Shown here piece after piece: positions 18,158 to 26,786 of a DNA stretch of 64,000 nt; position 1 is the stretch's first letter, and every line of letters begins with the position of its first letter. Location of the stretch: contig CANAIR010000001.1 in assembly GCA_947361355.1 (NCBI GenBank), positions 1-64,000 on the forward strand. The letters run 5' to 3'. The position numbers were made by a program, and so were the translations under genes. The notes under the pieces were generated by a model, which saw only the letters and a list, made by a program, of their open reading frames with translations, made no database searches and was not told the origin of the DNA. Origin of the DNA: an uncultured Clostridium sp. (GTDB taxonomy: Bacteria; Bacillota; Clostridia; TANB77; CAG-465).

Positions 18158-19468
18158 TTAATTTTTTTCTTCAGACTTTACATTATTTTTTTCTCTTTTA
18201 AATATATATGCAAATACAATTCCAATAGAAAAAATCACTAAAGACATTGTTACATAAATACCTACATATGGTAGTTTTGATAAAATATGTAATGACATAA
18301 ATACAAAAAATATACCAAATGTATTTAATATAGCTGATTTTTCTTTAAAATAATTTTTAGACATATAATTAGAAATTAAACTACCAACTATTAAGGCTGA
18401 TAATAATCCTATTACTAATATTCCAAAAACATAAATTAAAAGCAATGGTACAGTTACTGCGTAAAGCCCGAATACAGAAAGTAATATTAACAATAATACT
18501 ATAGCTGGCATTGCAAGTAATGATATTGAACCACATAATATTACAAATAATAAATTATTTTTAGTCTTATTTGTAGCCACTTCATATATTTTTCCTTTTG
18601 TTTTTCTATTAACTATAACATATACCAATGTAAACAATAAGCAAGATATAATTGAATTCATTATTACGCCATAAGATAACGCTTTTTTATCGCTTTTTAT
18701 TATATTGATTATAGCATTTGGATATTTGTCTTTTATATCTATCTTATCATTATATGTTTGAATATATATATTACCATTAATTGAAGTATCATTTTTTACT
18801 TCAATATTACTTGTTTCAATACGCAAATCTTTTTCTATTGCACCATTAATATTAGTATTAGCAGATGCTCCTAATAAACTTCCTTTTATTTTTCCATTTA
18901 CTTCTATATTTTCACTATAACAAATAATATCATCATTTAAAACTGCATTTTCACTTATAATTACTTTTTTCCCTGCAAATACAATTAAAGGCTTGTCAAT
19001 TGTACTATCTATTATTACATCATTACTTGCAAATATAATGCCATACTCCATATTCGAGTTTACTCTAACAGTATCATTTGCAAACATTACTTGTAGCCCT
19101 TTTGTTGGTGAATTCACTTCTATTGTAGCACCTGAAAACATAGTTCCAAGTCCAGATATTTCTTTATCTATTAATATTCTATTAGTTGCATAACGAATAA
19201 ATGGTAAATATGTAAATTTATCATCACTTACTTTATACATATCATTTAATGCTTTTGTATCAAATATGCTTTTGATATTAGATGAATTATTATTTTCTTC
19301 ACTAATATTTATTGCAGTAGCTTCATTATTATTTTGCAAATCACCATTAGTGTCTATATTTTCAGCATTAACACTACTAAATAAAATATTAAATACAATT
19401 ATAAAAAGACTCAAAATAACACTAATTAAAATTTTATCTTTGTTTTTCTTTAATATATTTTCTACCAT
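18158..19468 (-). CDS. Bactofilin-like beta-helix protein with C-terminal membrane domain
   Basis: 436 residues. Residues 1-35 are a signal peptide or membrane anchor ending near NAEN. Next come an Asn-rich linker and a repetitive beta-helix region (about 85-235) of short strands with regularly spaced N/D and hydrophobic residues (INGAIEKDLRIE, VKNDTSINGNIY), like polymer-forming bactofilin folds. The last 180 residues hold four to six transmembrane helices and a basic tail. The beta-helix should lie outside the membrane. Proteins of this layout are widespread in Clostridia but uncharacterised; a scaffold role is inferred. Start ATG 19468 has GTAGGAGG upstream. Confidence 0.75.
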   Translation of the reverse strand: MVENILKKNKDKILISVILSLFIIVFNILFSSVNAENIDTNGDLQNNNEATAINISEENNNSSNIKSIFDTKALNDMYKVSDDKFTYLPFIRYATNRILIDKEISGLGTMFSGATIEVNSPTKGLQVMFANDTVRVNSNMEYGIIFASNDVIIDSTIDKPLIVFAGKKVIISENAVLNDDIICYSENIEVNGKIKGSLLGASANTNINGAIEKDLRIETSNIEVKNDTSINGNIYIQTYNDKIDIKDKYPNAIINIIKSDKKALSYGVIMNSIISCLLFTLVYVIVNRKTKGKIYEVATNKTKNNLLFVILCGSISLLAMPAIVLLLILLSVFGLYAVTVPLLLIYVFGILVIGLLSALIVGSLISNYMSKNYFKEKSAILNTFGIFFVFMSLHILSKLPYVGIYVTMSLVIFSIGIVFAYIFKREKNNVKSEEKN

Positions 19469-19590
19469 AATTGGCCTCCTACATTTTTAATGTATTTTAC
19501 AATAAATAAGAGAAAAAAGCAAGATTATTATACTTTTTTCTCCTACTTCGACATTGTTTTTCACAAATTTATCATAAACAAAATTTAAAA

Positions 19591-19613
19591 CGTATAGTCA
19601 AATTGACTATACG
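19591..19613 (-). terminator. Terminator of the radical SAM operon
   Basis: Perfect 10-bp stem CGTATAGTCA / TGACTATACG with a 3-nt loop, 9 bp past the stop of the 57-residue ORF. T4 follows on the minus strand and T7 on the plus strand, so it may work both ways. Confidence 0.85.
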
Positions 19614-19622
19614 CTTTTTTTA

Positions 19623-19796
19623 TCAACAATACAAATCTTTTAAGTTACCTTCAGAGAATCTTTTTATTTCTTCTTTATATTTTTCACTCTCAAAGTCTAT
19701 ATTACTACTTTTAACAATTTTATTTAACTTTAATGTATCTTCATTTTCTATCTCTACTTCTTGAGAAATTTTTTTCATTAAATACATATAATTCAT
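19623..19796 (-). CDS. 57-residue ORF behind the radical SAM pair; putative substrate peptide
   Basis: Small gene starting at ATG 19796, with AGAGGAG ideally placed seven bases upstream; it begins 12 bp after the stop of the second radical SAM gene and ends just before the operon terminator. The product begins MNYMYLMKKIS, is rich in Glu, Lys and Asn through the middle (about 12-45), and ends SEGNLKDLYC, with its only cysteine at the last residue. An amphipathic acidic leader with a short C-terminal segment is the layout of some ribosomally made, post-translationally modified peptides, but no known precursor family was recognised. It could instead be a small regulator. The gene itself is well supported; the role is inference. 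Confidence 0.75.
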   Translation of the reverse strand: MNYMYLMKKISQEVEIENEDTLKLNKIVKSSNIDFESEKYKEEIKRFSEGNLKDLYC

Positions 19797-19808
19797 TTTC
19801 TTTCTCCT

Positions 19809-20663
19809 CTACTGAAAGTCGTTATATACTATACCGTTTTGATGTAATACTAAACTATCAACATTTTGCATTGGCTCAATTTCTTCTAACATTTCCTCTT
19901 CTGTTAATTCAGTTTTGTAAATTTTACTAGGTGCTTTTAAAATGCAAGTCAAATTAAGTATTGTTTTTATACCAAACATTTCTTCTAATATAGGGGGTTC
20001 TAAGTAACATCCATGTGTAACTGTATCCTTTTGATGCACACCATAATCTTTCAATAAGTATGATATATTTACAAAATCTTCATCATAAAGCTTTGGACTA
20101 GTTACTTCTGAAAACCTTAAAGAGTTAAACCCTAATTCTTTTACATAGTCAGCCATCTTTTTCATATCTTCGATAGTCGCTATTCCACTTTTTAGCATAA
20201 CACAATTTACTCTTAGCTTTAACTTTGGATTTATACTAGCAAAAGTTTTTATTAACCTACCTTCATCTTCAAGATATACACCCACAATATCTTTATTTCT
20301 TTGTTTATCATAGTGCATTATACTTACAATTATTTTATCTAAATACTTAACTATTGGCAATAAACAAGATAAATTACTTCCGTTTGTAGTTATTGTAATT
20401 TTCTTTTTGTATGGTGCTATTTTTTTTACTAATTTTTCAAGATGCTCGTACATAGTAGGTTCTCCACCTAAAATTAAAACATTAGGATATTTTTCTAATT
20501 CTATTGCTTTTTTTGCTAATACATCGACATCCACTGTAGGCAATGGCTTATTATTATGTCCAACACAAAAATAACATTTTCCATTACAACTATTGTTTAC
20601 TTTAATTACAAGCCTAGGTCCCATTACTCCCATACAATAATTTTTACAGTTTCTTTTTTTCAT
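19809..20663 (-). CDS. Radical SAM protein, second of a tandem pair
   Basis: 284 residues. CNGKCYFC (C-x3-C-x2-C, near residues 27-34) should bind the [4Fe-4S] cluster and S-adenosylmethionine, and LGGEPTMY is the SAM-binding GGE-type motif. ITTNGSN and VSIMHYD mark later strands of the barrel. Two cysteines near the start (CKNYC), HGC near residue 217 and one further Cys are possible extra ligands, but no full SPASM or Twitch pattern is seen. Residues YGVHQK..THGC are shared with the upstream gene at YGIHQK..LRGC. Its ATG lies 20 bases inside the upstream gene, which suggests coupled translation. Reaction unknown. Confidence 0.85.
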   Translation of the reverse strand: MKKRNCKNYCMGVMGPRLVIKVNNSCNGKCYFCVGHNNKPLPTVDVDVLAKKAIELEKYPNVLILGGEPTMYEHLEKLVKKIAPYKKKITITTNGSNLSCLLPIVKYLDKIIVSIMHYDKQRNKDIVGVYLEDEGRLIKTFASINPKLKLRVNCVMLKSGIATIEDMKKMADYVKELGFNSLRFSEVTSPKLYDEDFVNISYLLKDYGVHQKDTVTHGCYLEPPILEEMFGIKTILNLTCILKAPSKIYKTELTEEEMLEEIEPMQNVDSLVLHQNGIVYNDFQ

Positions 20664-21546
20664 AGTTTATATATACGTCCTTTCCATTTAATATTTTATT
20701 TTCATATGATTCATATACCCAACTGTCAGTAACAACTCCATCTGGATGTATAACATTTATATAGTCATGCTGATATTCAATTGTATTAGCTGGTACACCA
20801 AAATCTTTAGCTTTAAATATATTATTGAATGGACAACATAGTTTAATATATGTTTTAATACCTAAACACTTACCTAATGTTTCTAATTCAAAAAGGCAGC
20901 CCCTTAATGTAGCGTTTTTTTGGTGTATTCCATAGGAAATAAGCAAATCCTGTAAATCCACAAAACCTTGATATTCTTCATTCATTGTAACTACTTCCAT
21001 TAATTTTATGGCATCAAAGCCCCACTCTTTTGCTTTTTTAGCTAAAAGCTTTATGTCTTCCATAGTACTTAAATTTTCTTTACACATTACACATGCCAAA
21101 ACTGTTTCTGTATTCTTTTTAATTTTGTTAAGTAGTTTAAGCTTTTCTTCATTTACTTTAACTCCAACAATTTTTTCATTTTTGTTTAAATCATAATGGT
21201 GAATGCTTATTATAATTCTATCTAAAAATTTTTCAACATCCATTAAAACATCGATATTACTTCCATTAGTTATAATAGAAATCATACCTGATTTTTTGGG
21301 TCTAATAGCTTCCAAATATGCGTATAAATCTTTGTATAAAGTAGGTTCCCCTCCTAAAACATCTACATCTTGAAATTTATCTAAGCTTATAGTTGTTTTA
21401 ATCATTTTTTCCAAAGATGTTTTTTGTGCCTTATACGTACCAGAGGCTATACAAAACTCACAACTTCCATTGCAATCACATGTAAGCTTTGCATTTAATA
21501 AATTATAACTTTTCCCACAAACATTGTTAATATTAGGTTTAAGCAT
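20644..21546 (-). CDS. Radical SAM protein, first of a tandem pair
   Basis: 300 residues, paralogous to the downstream gene along its length but clearly diverged. CNGSCEFC (near residues 25-32) is the cluster motif, followed by LGGEPTLY, ITNGSN and ISIHHYD. Additional cysteines occur at VCGK and CDC near the start, and at GCLFELE, GKCLGI and LCCPFNN toward the C-terminus; the last group could hold an auxiliary cluster. The pattern resembles MoaA/NirJ-type peptide- or cofactor-modifying enzymes, without an assignable reaction. First gene of the operon; ribosome site AAAGGA lies about ten bases upstream of ATG 21546. Confidence 0.85.
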   Translation of the reverse strand: MLKPNINNVCGKSYNLLNAKLTCDCNGSCEFCIASGTYKAQKTSLEKMIKTTISLDKFQDVDVLGGEPTLYKDLYAYLEAIRPKKSGMISIITNGSNIDVLMDVEKFLDRIIISIHHYDLNKNEKIVGVKVNEEKLKLLNKIKKNTETVLACVMCKENLSTMEDIKLLAKKAKEWGFDAIKLMEVVTMNEEYQGFVDLQDLLISYGIHQKNATLRGCLFELETLGKCLGIKTYIKLCCPFNNIFKAKDFGVPANTIEYQHDYINVIHPDGVVTDSWVYESYENKILNGKDVYINYEKKKL

Positions 21547-21573
21547 GATATAATTTTCCTTTCTTTATTTTCC

Positions 21574-21594
21574 TTCTCATATAGTTAATGAGAA
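21574..21594. promoter_or_regulatory. Inverted repeat in the leader of the radical SAM operon
   Basis: TTCTCAT-7 nt-ATGAGAA lies between the promoter (21614-21641) and the ATG at 21546. It is placed like a repressor site or small leader hairpin. It has some resemblance to Fur-type sequences, but the match is too poor to name a regulator. Confidence 0.4.
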
Positions 21595-21613
21595 TTAATT
21601 ATTTTACATAACA

Positions 21614-21641
21614 ATTATATCATACTAATATAAAATGTCAA
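21614..21641 (-). promoter_or_regulatory. Promoter of the radical SAM operon
   Basis: TTGACA (21636-21641), 16 nt, TATAAT (21614-21619) with extended TGA; minus strand. Leader of about 60 nt. Confidence 0.85.
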
Positions 21642-21656
21642 GTTTTATGTAATATA

Positions 21657-21695
21657 AAAAGTATTTAATTTCTTTTAACAAAATTAAATACTTTT
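21657..21695 (-). terminator. Terminator after gpr
   Basis: AAAAGTATTTAATT paired with AATTAAATACTTTT, loop of about ten bases, roughly 60 bp past the gpr stop; T-run on the minus strand follows. Confidence 0.75.
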
Positions 21696-21752
21696 CCTTA
21701 TAAAATAATTAACCAAATTTACAAATCAAATTTTTAACATTTAATTAATATT

Positions 21753-22724
21753 TTAAACGTTTTGTACAGCTATATTTATTCCTGAAGATATTAAATCTGA
21801 CACTAATTGTATTACATCATCAATTTCTTTAGGAGTCACAATATAGTTTTGCGTATTTAACACATTTGCTATCATATCATATCTTGTGTCTTGTTCAAAA
21901 GTTTCAAGCATCTTTAACATATCTTGTTTATTTACTCCATTATCACCAAAATCATTTACTTGGTTTTTAGCGCTATCAATCATTTTATCTATTGCTTCAT
22001 TTGTAATTGTAGCCATATCAACTACTGTTGGTACACCTATTGCAATAACAGGTATTCCAAGACTTTCCTTGTTTAATGCTTCCCTTTTATTTCTAACACC
22101 TTCACCTGGAGTTATACCAGTGTTACTAAGCTGTATTGTATTTCCTATTCTATGTATACTTTGAGATGCTAAACTATCAATTACAATAATCATATCAGGT
22201 GTTGTTTTTTGTACTACTGAGTTTACAATTTCAGATGTTTCTATACCAGTTGTACCAAGTACACCTGGCGAAATAGCACTAACACATCTTGTATTTTCAT
22301 CTACTAATTCTTTTGCATAATTTAATAAATGTCTAGTTATATCAATGCTTTTTACTACCTTTGGTCCAAGCGCATCTGGGGTTACAGCAATATTTCCAAG
22401 CCCTACAACAAGTACTGATTTTGATATATCTGTACCAATCATTTCTTTTATTTCTTTTGCAACTAAATTTCCTACTGCTTCTTTTCCTTTTTCATCTAAA
22501 TAATTTATTTCTGTTATTTCCATAGTAACATATTTTCCAATTTTCTTTGAAACAGCTTTTTCACCATTTTCATTTAATACATTAACAGTGGTTGTTATAA
22601 CTCCATCTTGAGTATTCGAAACCACTTCTATTCCATCTACTTCACTTAAATTATGAACTCTTTTATATGTATCAACACGTTCATCAGCCATGTCAGTTCT
22701 AAAATCTAAATATTTCTTATTCAT
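21753..22724 (-). CDS. gpr: Germination protease GPR
   Basis: Spore protease of family A25 that degrades small acid-soluble proteins during germination and is made as a zymogen in the forespore. 323 residues, with FRTDMADER near the N-terminus (the acidic catalytic region and pro-segment), VLVVGLGNIAVTPDALGP, and VIVIDSLAS and LSNTGITPGEGVRNKR in the core, all characteristic. Start ATG 22724, with GAGGTGA seven bases upstream. Direct evidence for endospore formation. In the family it is transcribed by sigma-F/sigma-G; the upstream region supports this here. Confidence 0.95.
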   Translation of the reverse strand: MNKKYLDFRTDMADERVDTYKRVHNLSEVDGIEVVSNTQDGVITTTVNVLNENGEKAVSKKIGKYVTMEITEINYLDEKGKEAVGNLVAKEIKEMIGTDISKSVLVVGLGNIAVTPDALGPKVVKSIDITRHLLNYAKELVDENTRCVSAISPGVLGTTGIETSEIVNSVVQKTTPDMIIVIDSLASQSIHRIGNTIQLSNTGITPGEGVRNKREALNKESLGIPVIAIGVPTVVDMATITNEAIDKMIDSAKNQVNDFGDNGVNKQDMLKMLETFEQDTRYDMIANVLNTQNYIVTPKEIDDVIQLVSDLISSGINIAVQNV

Positions 22725-22728
22725 TAAA

Positions 22729-22776
22729 TCACCTCATTATATACTTTATTATGTATATAATGAGGTTTTATTATAC
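22729..22776 (-). promoter_or_regulatory. gpr leader: sigma-G-like promoter inside an RBS-masking hairpin
   Basis: A perfect 14-bp inverted repeat (22753-22766 and 22731-22744, 8-nt loop) includes the gpr ribosome site GAGGTGA (22729-22735) in its 3' arm. Between stop of holA and gpr, GTATA (22772-22776), 18 nt, CATAATA (22747-22753) fits the sigma-G consensus GHATR-N18-CATNHTA. A transcript from it would start near 22740, after the 5' arm, and leave the ribosome site open. Read-through mRNA from holA would contain both arms. Confidence 0.65.
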
Positions 22777-22796
22777 TACTTTTTTTATTAATATAT

Positions 22797-23711
22797 TTAA
22801 CTTGCCATTTTACATATAATCTTTTTTAAACCTATTTCAAAATCCATTTCGCCAAGCTTTGTCTTTTCGTCATATTCGTCAAAATCATAAATTATACTTT
22901 TTAATTTTTTTAAAGTATAATAATCACAAGATTTAGATAAATTTTTATATACAAATGGATGAATTGATAATTTTTTAGCAATATCTGATTCCCCTTTTTG
23001 CTTTAAATATTTTATCATATACATTTGTTTAATCTGTTTGTATAACATTATATATATTTTAACAATGGGCTCTTTTTGTTGTAATAGTTCATCTAATTTT
23101 ACTAGTGATTGCTTTGTTTTTTTATTTACTATAAGAGATAAAACATCAAATATTTTTGCATTTAATGTTTTAGAACATACTAAATCAATTGTTTCTTTTG
23201 TAACAGTGTTTCCTTGATTTAAGTATATAGATAACTTTTGTAATTCATTTATAACATTTGCCTTATCTTCACCACAAATACTTTGCATATATTGTGCATT
23301 TTCTAAAGATATATTTAAACTGCATTTTTTTAAAATAGTTAAAATATATTCTACCATTTGCTTTTGATCCATATGTTTAAATTCAACACACTCTGCCATT
23401 TTAGATAATTTTTTATATTCGGTTATACGTTTATCTACACTATCTTCAATTATTATAACTATTATTTCTTCATCTATTCCATTTAACAATTCCACATTAA
23501 ATTTTAAATTTGTATCTTTAATTATTATTAATTTTTGCGTACCAAAAAATGTTACACCTTGTAACACACTTTCTAGTTCATCTATATTTTCTTTATTAAT
23601 ATAAAATAAATTTAGACCAACTTCAAGATTTGTAAAATCCTTTTTTATTTTTTCTACTCTTTGCTCTAAATCATACTTTTCTTCTCCATAAAATAAATAT
23701 ATATTAGACAA
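22797..23711 (-). CDS. holA: DNA polymerase III delta subunit HolA
   Basis: Clamp-loader subunit that opens the beta clamp. 304 residues with the N-terminal YLFYGEEKYDLEQRVEKIK and FFGTQKLIIIK motifs typical of Firmicute HolA, and a helical C-terminal collar domain (about 200-304). The start is taken as TTG 23711, which lies eight bases after AAGGTG; the TTG at 23729 would precede that site. Follows trmFO by 26 bp. Confidence 0.9.
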   Translation of the reverse strand: MSNIYLFYGEEKYDLEQRVEKIKKDFTNLEVGLNLFYINKENIDELESVLQGVTFFGTQKLIIIKDTNLKFNVELLNGIDEEIIVIIIEDSVDKRITEYKKLSKMAECVEFKHMDQKQMVEYILTILKKCSLNISLENAQYMQSICGEDKANVINELQKLSIYLNQGNTVTKETIDLVCSKTLNAKIFDVLSLIVNKKTKQSLVKLDELLQQKEPIVKIYIMLYKQIKQMYMIKYLKQKGESDIAKKLSIHPFVYKNLSKSCDYYTLKKLKSIIYDFDEYDEKTKLGEMDFEIGLKKIICKMAS

Positions 23712-23737
23712 GATATCAACACCTTTCAACTCTTATA

Positions 23738-25045
23738 TTATTTAATACTATTCTTTAATTCTTCTATTTCTTTTAAAGATCTACTAGCAAGCATATTATA
23801 TTTTTCTTTTTTATCTTTAATTTTTATATCTAATGATTTTAAAATACCAAAGTTTGCATTCATAGGCTGATAATTTTTATTTTCGGTGGATATATATTTT
23901 GCAAGACTGCCAAGCATAGTTGTTTGTGGAAATTCAAATCTTTTTCCTTTTAACCTGTTAATTATGAAATATGCTACACTAAGACCTGAAGCAGCAGACT
24001 CGACATAGCCCTCCACACCTGATATTTGACCTGCAAAGTATATATTATTATTACTTTTTAATGAATAATTGTTATCGAGTAATTTCCCTCCATTTATATA
24101 CGAATTTCTGTGCATTACACCATACCTTGAAAATACAGCATTTTCAAGTCCTGGTATCATTTTAAATACTCTTGCTTGCTCTTTAAAACTTAAACTAGTT
24201 TGAAAACCAACTAAGTTATACAATGTTTTATCCTCATTTTCTGCTCTTAATTGTACAACAGCATAATTTTTCTCGCCTGTTTTAGGATTATCTAAGCCAA
24301 CTGGTTTTAATGGTCCAAATGTTAATGTTTTTTCACCTCTTTTTGCCATATATTCTATTGGCATACATCCTTCAAATAGCTGTATTTTATCAAACTCATG
24401 TCTTGTTGCCTCTTTCGCATTTATAAGTTCTTTATAAAAGTTATAATATTCCTCTTTTTTCATTGGTAGATTTATATAATCTCCCTTACCTTCCTTGCCA
24501 TATCTGTCCATTATATATGCTATATCCATATTTATACTATCTGCCTCAACTATTGGAGCTGCTGCATCATAAAAATATAAATCCTCACTACCTACCATAT
24601 TTTTTATACTTTCAAATAACTTATTACTTGTTAAAGGTCCAGTCGCAATTACAGTTATTCCACTTAAGTCTTCCACATTTTCTACTTGCTCATAATGTAT
24701 AGTTATATTTTTATTTTCTTTTATAGTTTCAGTTATTTTTTTAGAAAACAATTCTCTATCTACAGCTAAAGCTTGTCCAGCTGGAACTTTAGTTTCATGT
24801 GCAACTTTTACAAATAAACTATCTAACATTTCCATTTCTTTTTTTAAAAGTCCACATGCGTTTGTTAACAAGTCAGACTTTAAAGAGTTACTGCATACAA
24901 GTTCTGCAAAATCATTACTTTTATGTGCCTCAGATTTATATTTAGGTTTCATCTCATAAAGGTCTACTTTTATTCCATTAATAGCTAATATATATGCACA
25001 TTCACAACCTGCAAGACCAGCACCTATTATATTTATTTTTTCCAT
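23738..25045 (-). CDS. trmFO: tRNA (uracil-54-C5)-methyltransferase TrmFO, folate/FAD-dependent
   Basis: Methylates U54 of tRNA to ribothymidine with methylene-tetrahydrofolate and FADH2. 435 residues; the N-terminus has INIIGAGLAGCECAY (FAD-binding GxGxxG), followed by CSNSLKSDLL with a conserved Cys, and later YFAGQISGVEGYVESAASG, another FAD motif. Start ATG 25045, eight bases after AAGGTG; the GTG at 25054 overlaps the site. A TATAAT with extended TGC (25098-25103) is a likely -10; the -35 is poor. Confidence 0.94.
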   Translation of the reverse strand: MEKINIIGAGLAGCECAYILAINGIKVDLYEMKPKYKSEAHKSNDFAELVCSNSLKSDLLTNACGLLKKEMEMLDSLFVKVAHETKVPAGQALAVDRELFSKKITETIKENKNITIHYEQVENVEDLSGITVIATGPLTSNKLFESIKNMVGSEDLYFYDAAAPIVEADSINMDIAYIMDRYGKEGKGDYINLPMKKEEYYNFYKELINAKEATRHEFDKIQLFEGCMPIEYMAKRGEKTLTFGPLKPVGLDNPKTGEKNYAVVQLRAENEDKTLYNLVGFQTSLSFKEQARVFKMIPGLENAVFSRYGVMHRNSYINGGKLLDNNYSLKSNNNIYFAGQISGVEGYVESAASGLSVAYFIINRLKGKRFEFPQTTMLGSLAKYISTENKNYQPMNANFGILKSLDIKIKDKKEKYNMLASRSLKEIEELKNSIK

Positions 25046-25240
25046 ATTTTCCACACCTTACATTATATTTAATATGTTGTATACTTTTTTATTACAAATT
25101 ATAGCAACTTTTATTTACAAAAGTAGTTGTTTTTTTTGCAACATGTTTTCAAAATACAACAGTTTTCTTAAAGTTATTATATTATAATTTATATGTATTT
25201 ACAATACATACATCAAAATTCCTATATTTTTACTTATGCA

Positions 25241-25277
25241 AAAGTAGAGTCTAAAATAAATACTTAGACTCTACTTT
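25241..25277 (-). terminator. Terminator of the capsule operon
   Basis: Perfect 13-bp stem AAAGTAGAGTCTA / TAGACTCTACTTT with an 11-nt loop. It overlaps the TAA of cpsB (25276-25278) by two bases; the minus strand continues with TTTTG. Confidence 0.8.
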
Positions 25278-25995
25278 AATATATATTTTTATCTTCTATT
25301 ATATAACTTGGATTAATTTTTGTTAATTTTTCCCATTTATCTTCACTAATTAGCTTTAGTATTTTTTTCTTAGCCATATCGAATTTATCATATATTTTTT
25401 TATCATCATGGGAATCAGTACCAATAATTGATACCATATTATTTTTTAAAAGCTTTTTTACAGTAGCTTTAGGTTTATTACCATAATATCCTAAAATACT
25501 TGATAAATTTACTTGAAGTAATGCTCCTGCCTCTATTATATCATATAGTTCTTTATAATTTTGATTTACAAAATCATATCTTTCTGGATGTGCTATAATT
25601 GGAATATAGCCTACATGAGTTATATTTTGTATTAACTCATTTAGTCCTAGTACCTTACCAGTAAATGGAAGTTCCATGAGAAAATACCTTGAATTAGCTA
25701 ATGTGCATACTTTTTCATCTTGCAATAATTCTAAAACATTTCTACTATAATATATTTCATTACCACTATATATGCTTAAATTAATATTTCTCTCTTTTAG
25801 CATATTGTTTAGTATTTCAACACTATTTAAAAGATCTTCTTTTTGCGTTTCATGTGATGATTCAATATAATGTGGAGTAGCAAAAATTGCATTATACCCT
25901 AAGCTTTTTGCTTTTTTTGCCATATTCAAAGTAGTAGCCACATCTTTTGCTCCATCATCTACACCAGGTATAAAATGACAATGAATATCTAACAT
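25276..25995 (-). CDS. cpsB: PHP-type tyrosine-protein phosphatase CpsB/CapC
   Basis: Mn2+-dependent phosphatase that removes phosphate from the tyrosine cluster of CpsD. 239 residues; the PHP-domain metal ligands are visible: DIHCHFIPGVDDGA at the N-terminus, a central H-containing region, AHPERYDF, and GTDSHD near residue 195. In the family it acts in the cytoplasm to control capsule length. Start ATG 25995 has AAGGAG. Last gene of the wzz-kinase-phosphatase module, three bases after cpsD. Confidence 0.93.
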   Translation of the reverse strand: MLDIHCHFIPGVDDGAKDVATTLNMAKKAKSLGYNAIFATPHYIESSHETQKEDLLNSVEILNNMLKERNINLSIYSGNEIYYSRNVLELLQDEKVCTLANSRYFLMELPFTGKVLGLNELIQNITHVGYIPIIAHPERYDFVNQNYKELYDIIEAGALLQVNLSSILGYYGNKPKATVKKLLKNNMVSIIGTDSHDDKKIYDKFDMAKKKILKLISEDKWEKLTKINPSYIIEDKNIY

Positions 25996-25997
25996 AT

Positions 25998-26783
25998 TTA
26001 ACTCCTTGTTCTTCTTCTTTTTATATTTGAAGTTGTTTTAGAAACGTCTTTTGAAGTTACGGATGGTAATGAATCGTCAGCATAATGAGAATAATATTTA
26101 ACATAATCTTTTCTTTTAGCAATTGGCATTTTATTAAATACAATACCCGCTATTTTTCCATTTACTTGCTTAATAGACTTTTGAGCATTTATTAATACAT
26201 CCTTTTTTGTTTCTTCTGCAGCTGCCACAAGTACTACATAATCCACTTTTTTACAAAGTACCAAAGAGTCTGCAACAATGCTTACTGGAGGCATATCAAA
26301 TATTATAACATCAAAATTATCTTTTACTAAATCTAAAAATGAATCTATATATTTAGAATTTAATAGTTCAGTAGGATTTGGTGGAACAGTTCCTGATGTA
26401 ATTAAAAACAGATTTCCTACCTCTGTATTTAACATTGATTTCATTAATATTTCTTCATGTACATCATTATCTGCCACTATTTCATCACTCATACTTTTTA
26501 TATAATCAGAGAAACCACTTCTGTTAAATTTTGAAAATATTTTATGCTGTCTACCTTTTCTTAAGTCTGCATCTACAAGTAAAACATTTTTACCAGATTG
26601 TGCATACGCTATGGCTAAGTTTGCAGTAACCCAACTTTTTCCGTCACCAGGAGCTGCACTGGTAAATAACAATATTTGATTTTTTTTATTTCCACACATA
26701 AACTCTAAGTTTGTTCGTAATAATCTTATTGATTCTGATACTGGTGCTTTTGGTGAATCATGTACAATTATTTCTCTTCCCAT
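25998..26783 (-). CDS. cpsD: Capsular tyrosine kinase CpsD/CapB
   Basis: Bacterial tyrosine autokinase (BY-kinase) that works with the Wzz-type partner. 261 residues. Walker A SAAPGDGKSW, Walker A' VLLVDADLRKG and Walker B VIIFDMPPV are in the expected order. The C-terminal region has a YVKYYSHY tyrosine cluster as phosphorylation site, followed by a basic tail. Start ATG 26783 with AAGGAG, four bases from the wzz stop. As in many Firmicutes the membrane partner is a separate gene. Confidence 0.93.
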   Translation of the reverse strand: MGREIIVHDSPKAPVSESIRLLRTNLEFMCGNKKNQILLFTSAAPGDGKSWVTANLAIAYAQSGKNVLLVDADLRKGRQHKIFSKFNRSGFSDYIKSMSDEIVADNDVHEEILMKSMLNTEVGNLFLITSGTVPPNPTELLNSKYIDSFLDLVKDNFDVIIFDMPPVSIVADSLVLCKKVDYVVLVAAAEETKKDVLINAQKSIKQVNGKIAGIVFNKMPIAKRKDYVKYYSHYADDSLPSVTSKDVSKTTSNIKRRRTRS

Positions 26784-26786
26784 ATT

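Noticed and set aside
21574-21594. Fur box
   Set aside because: Only partial match to the GATAAT-type consensus; the palindrome is kept as an unnamed site.
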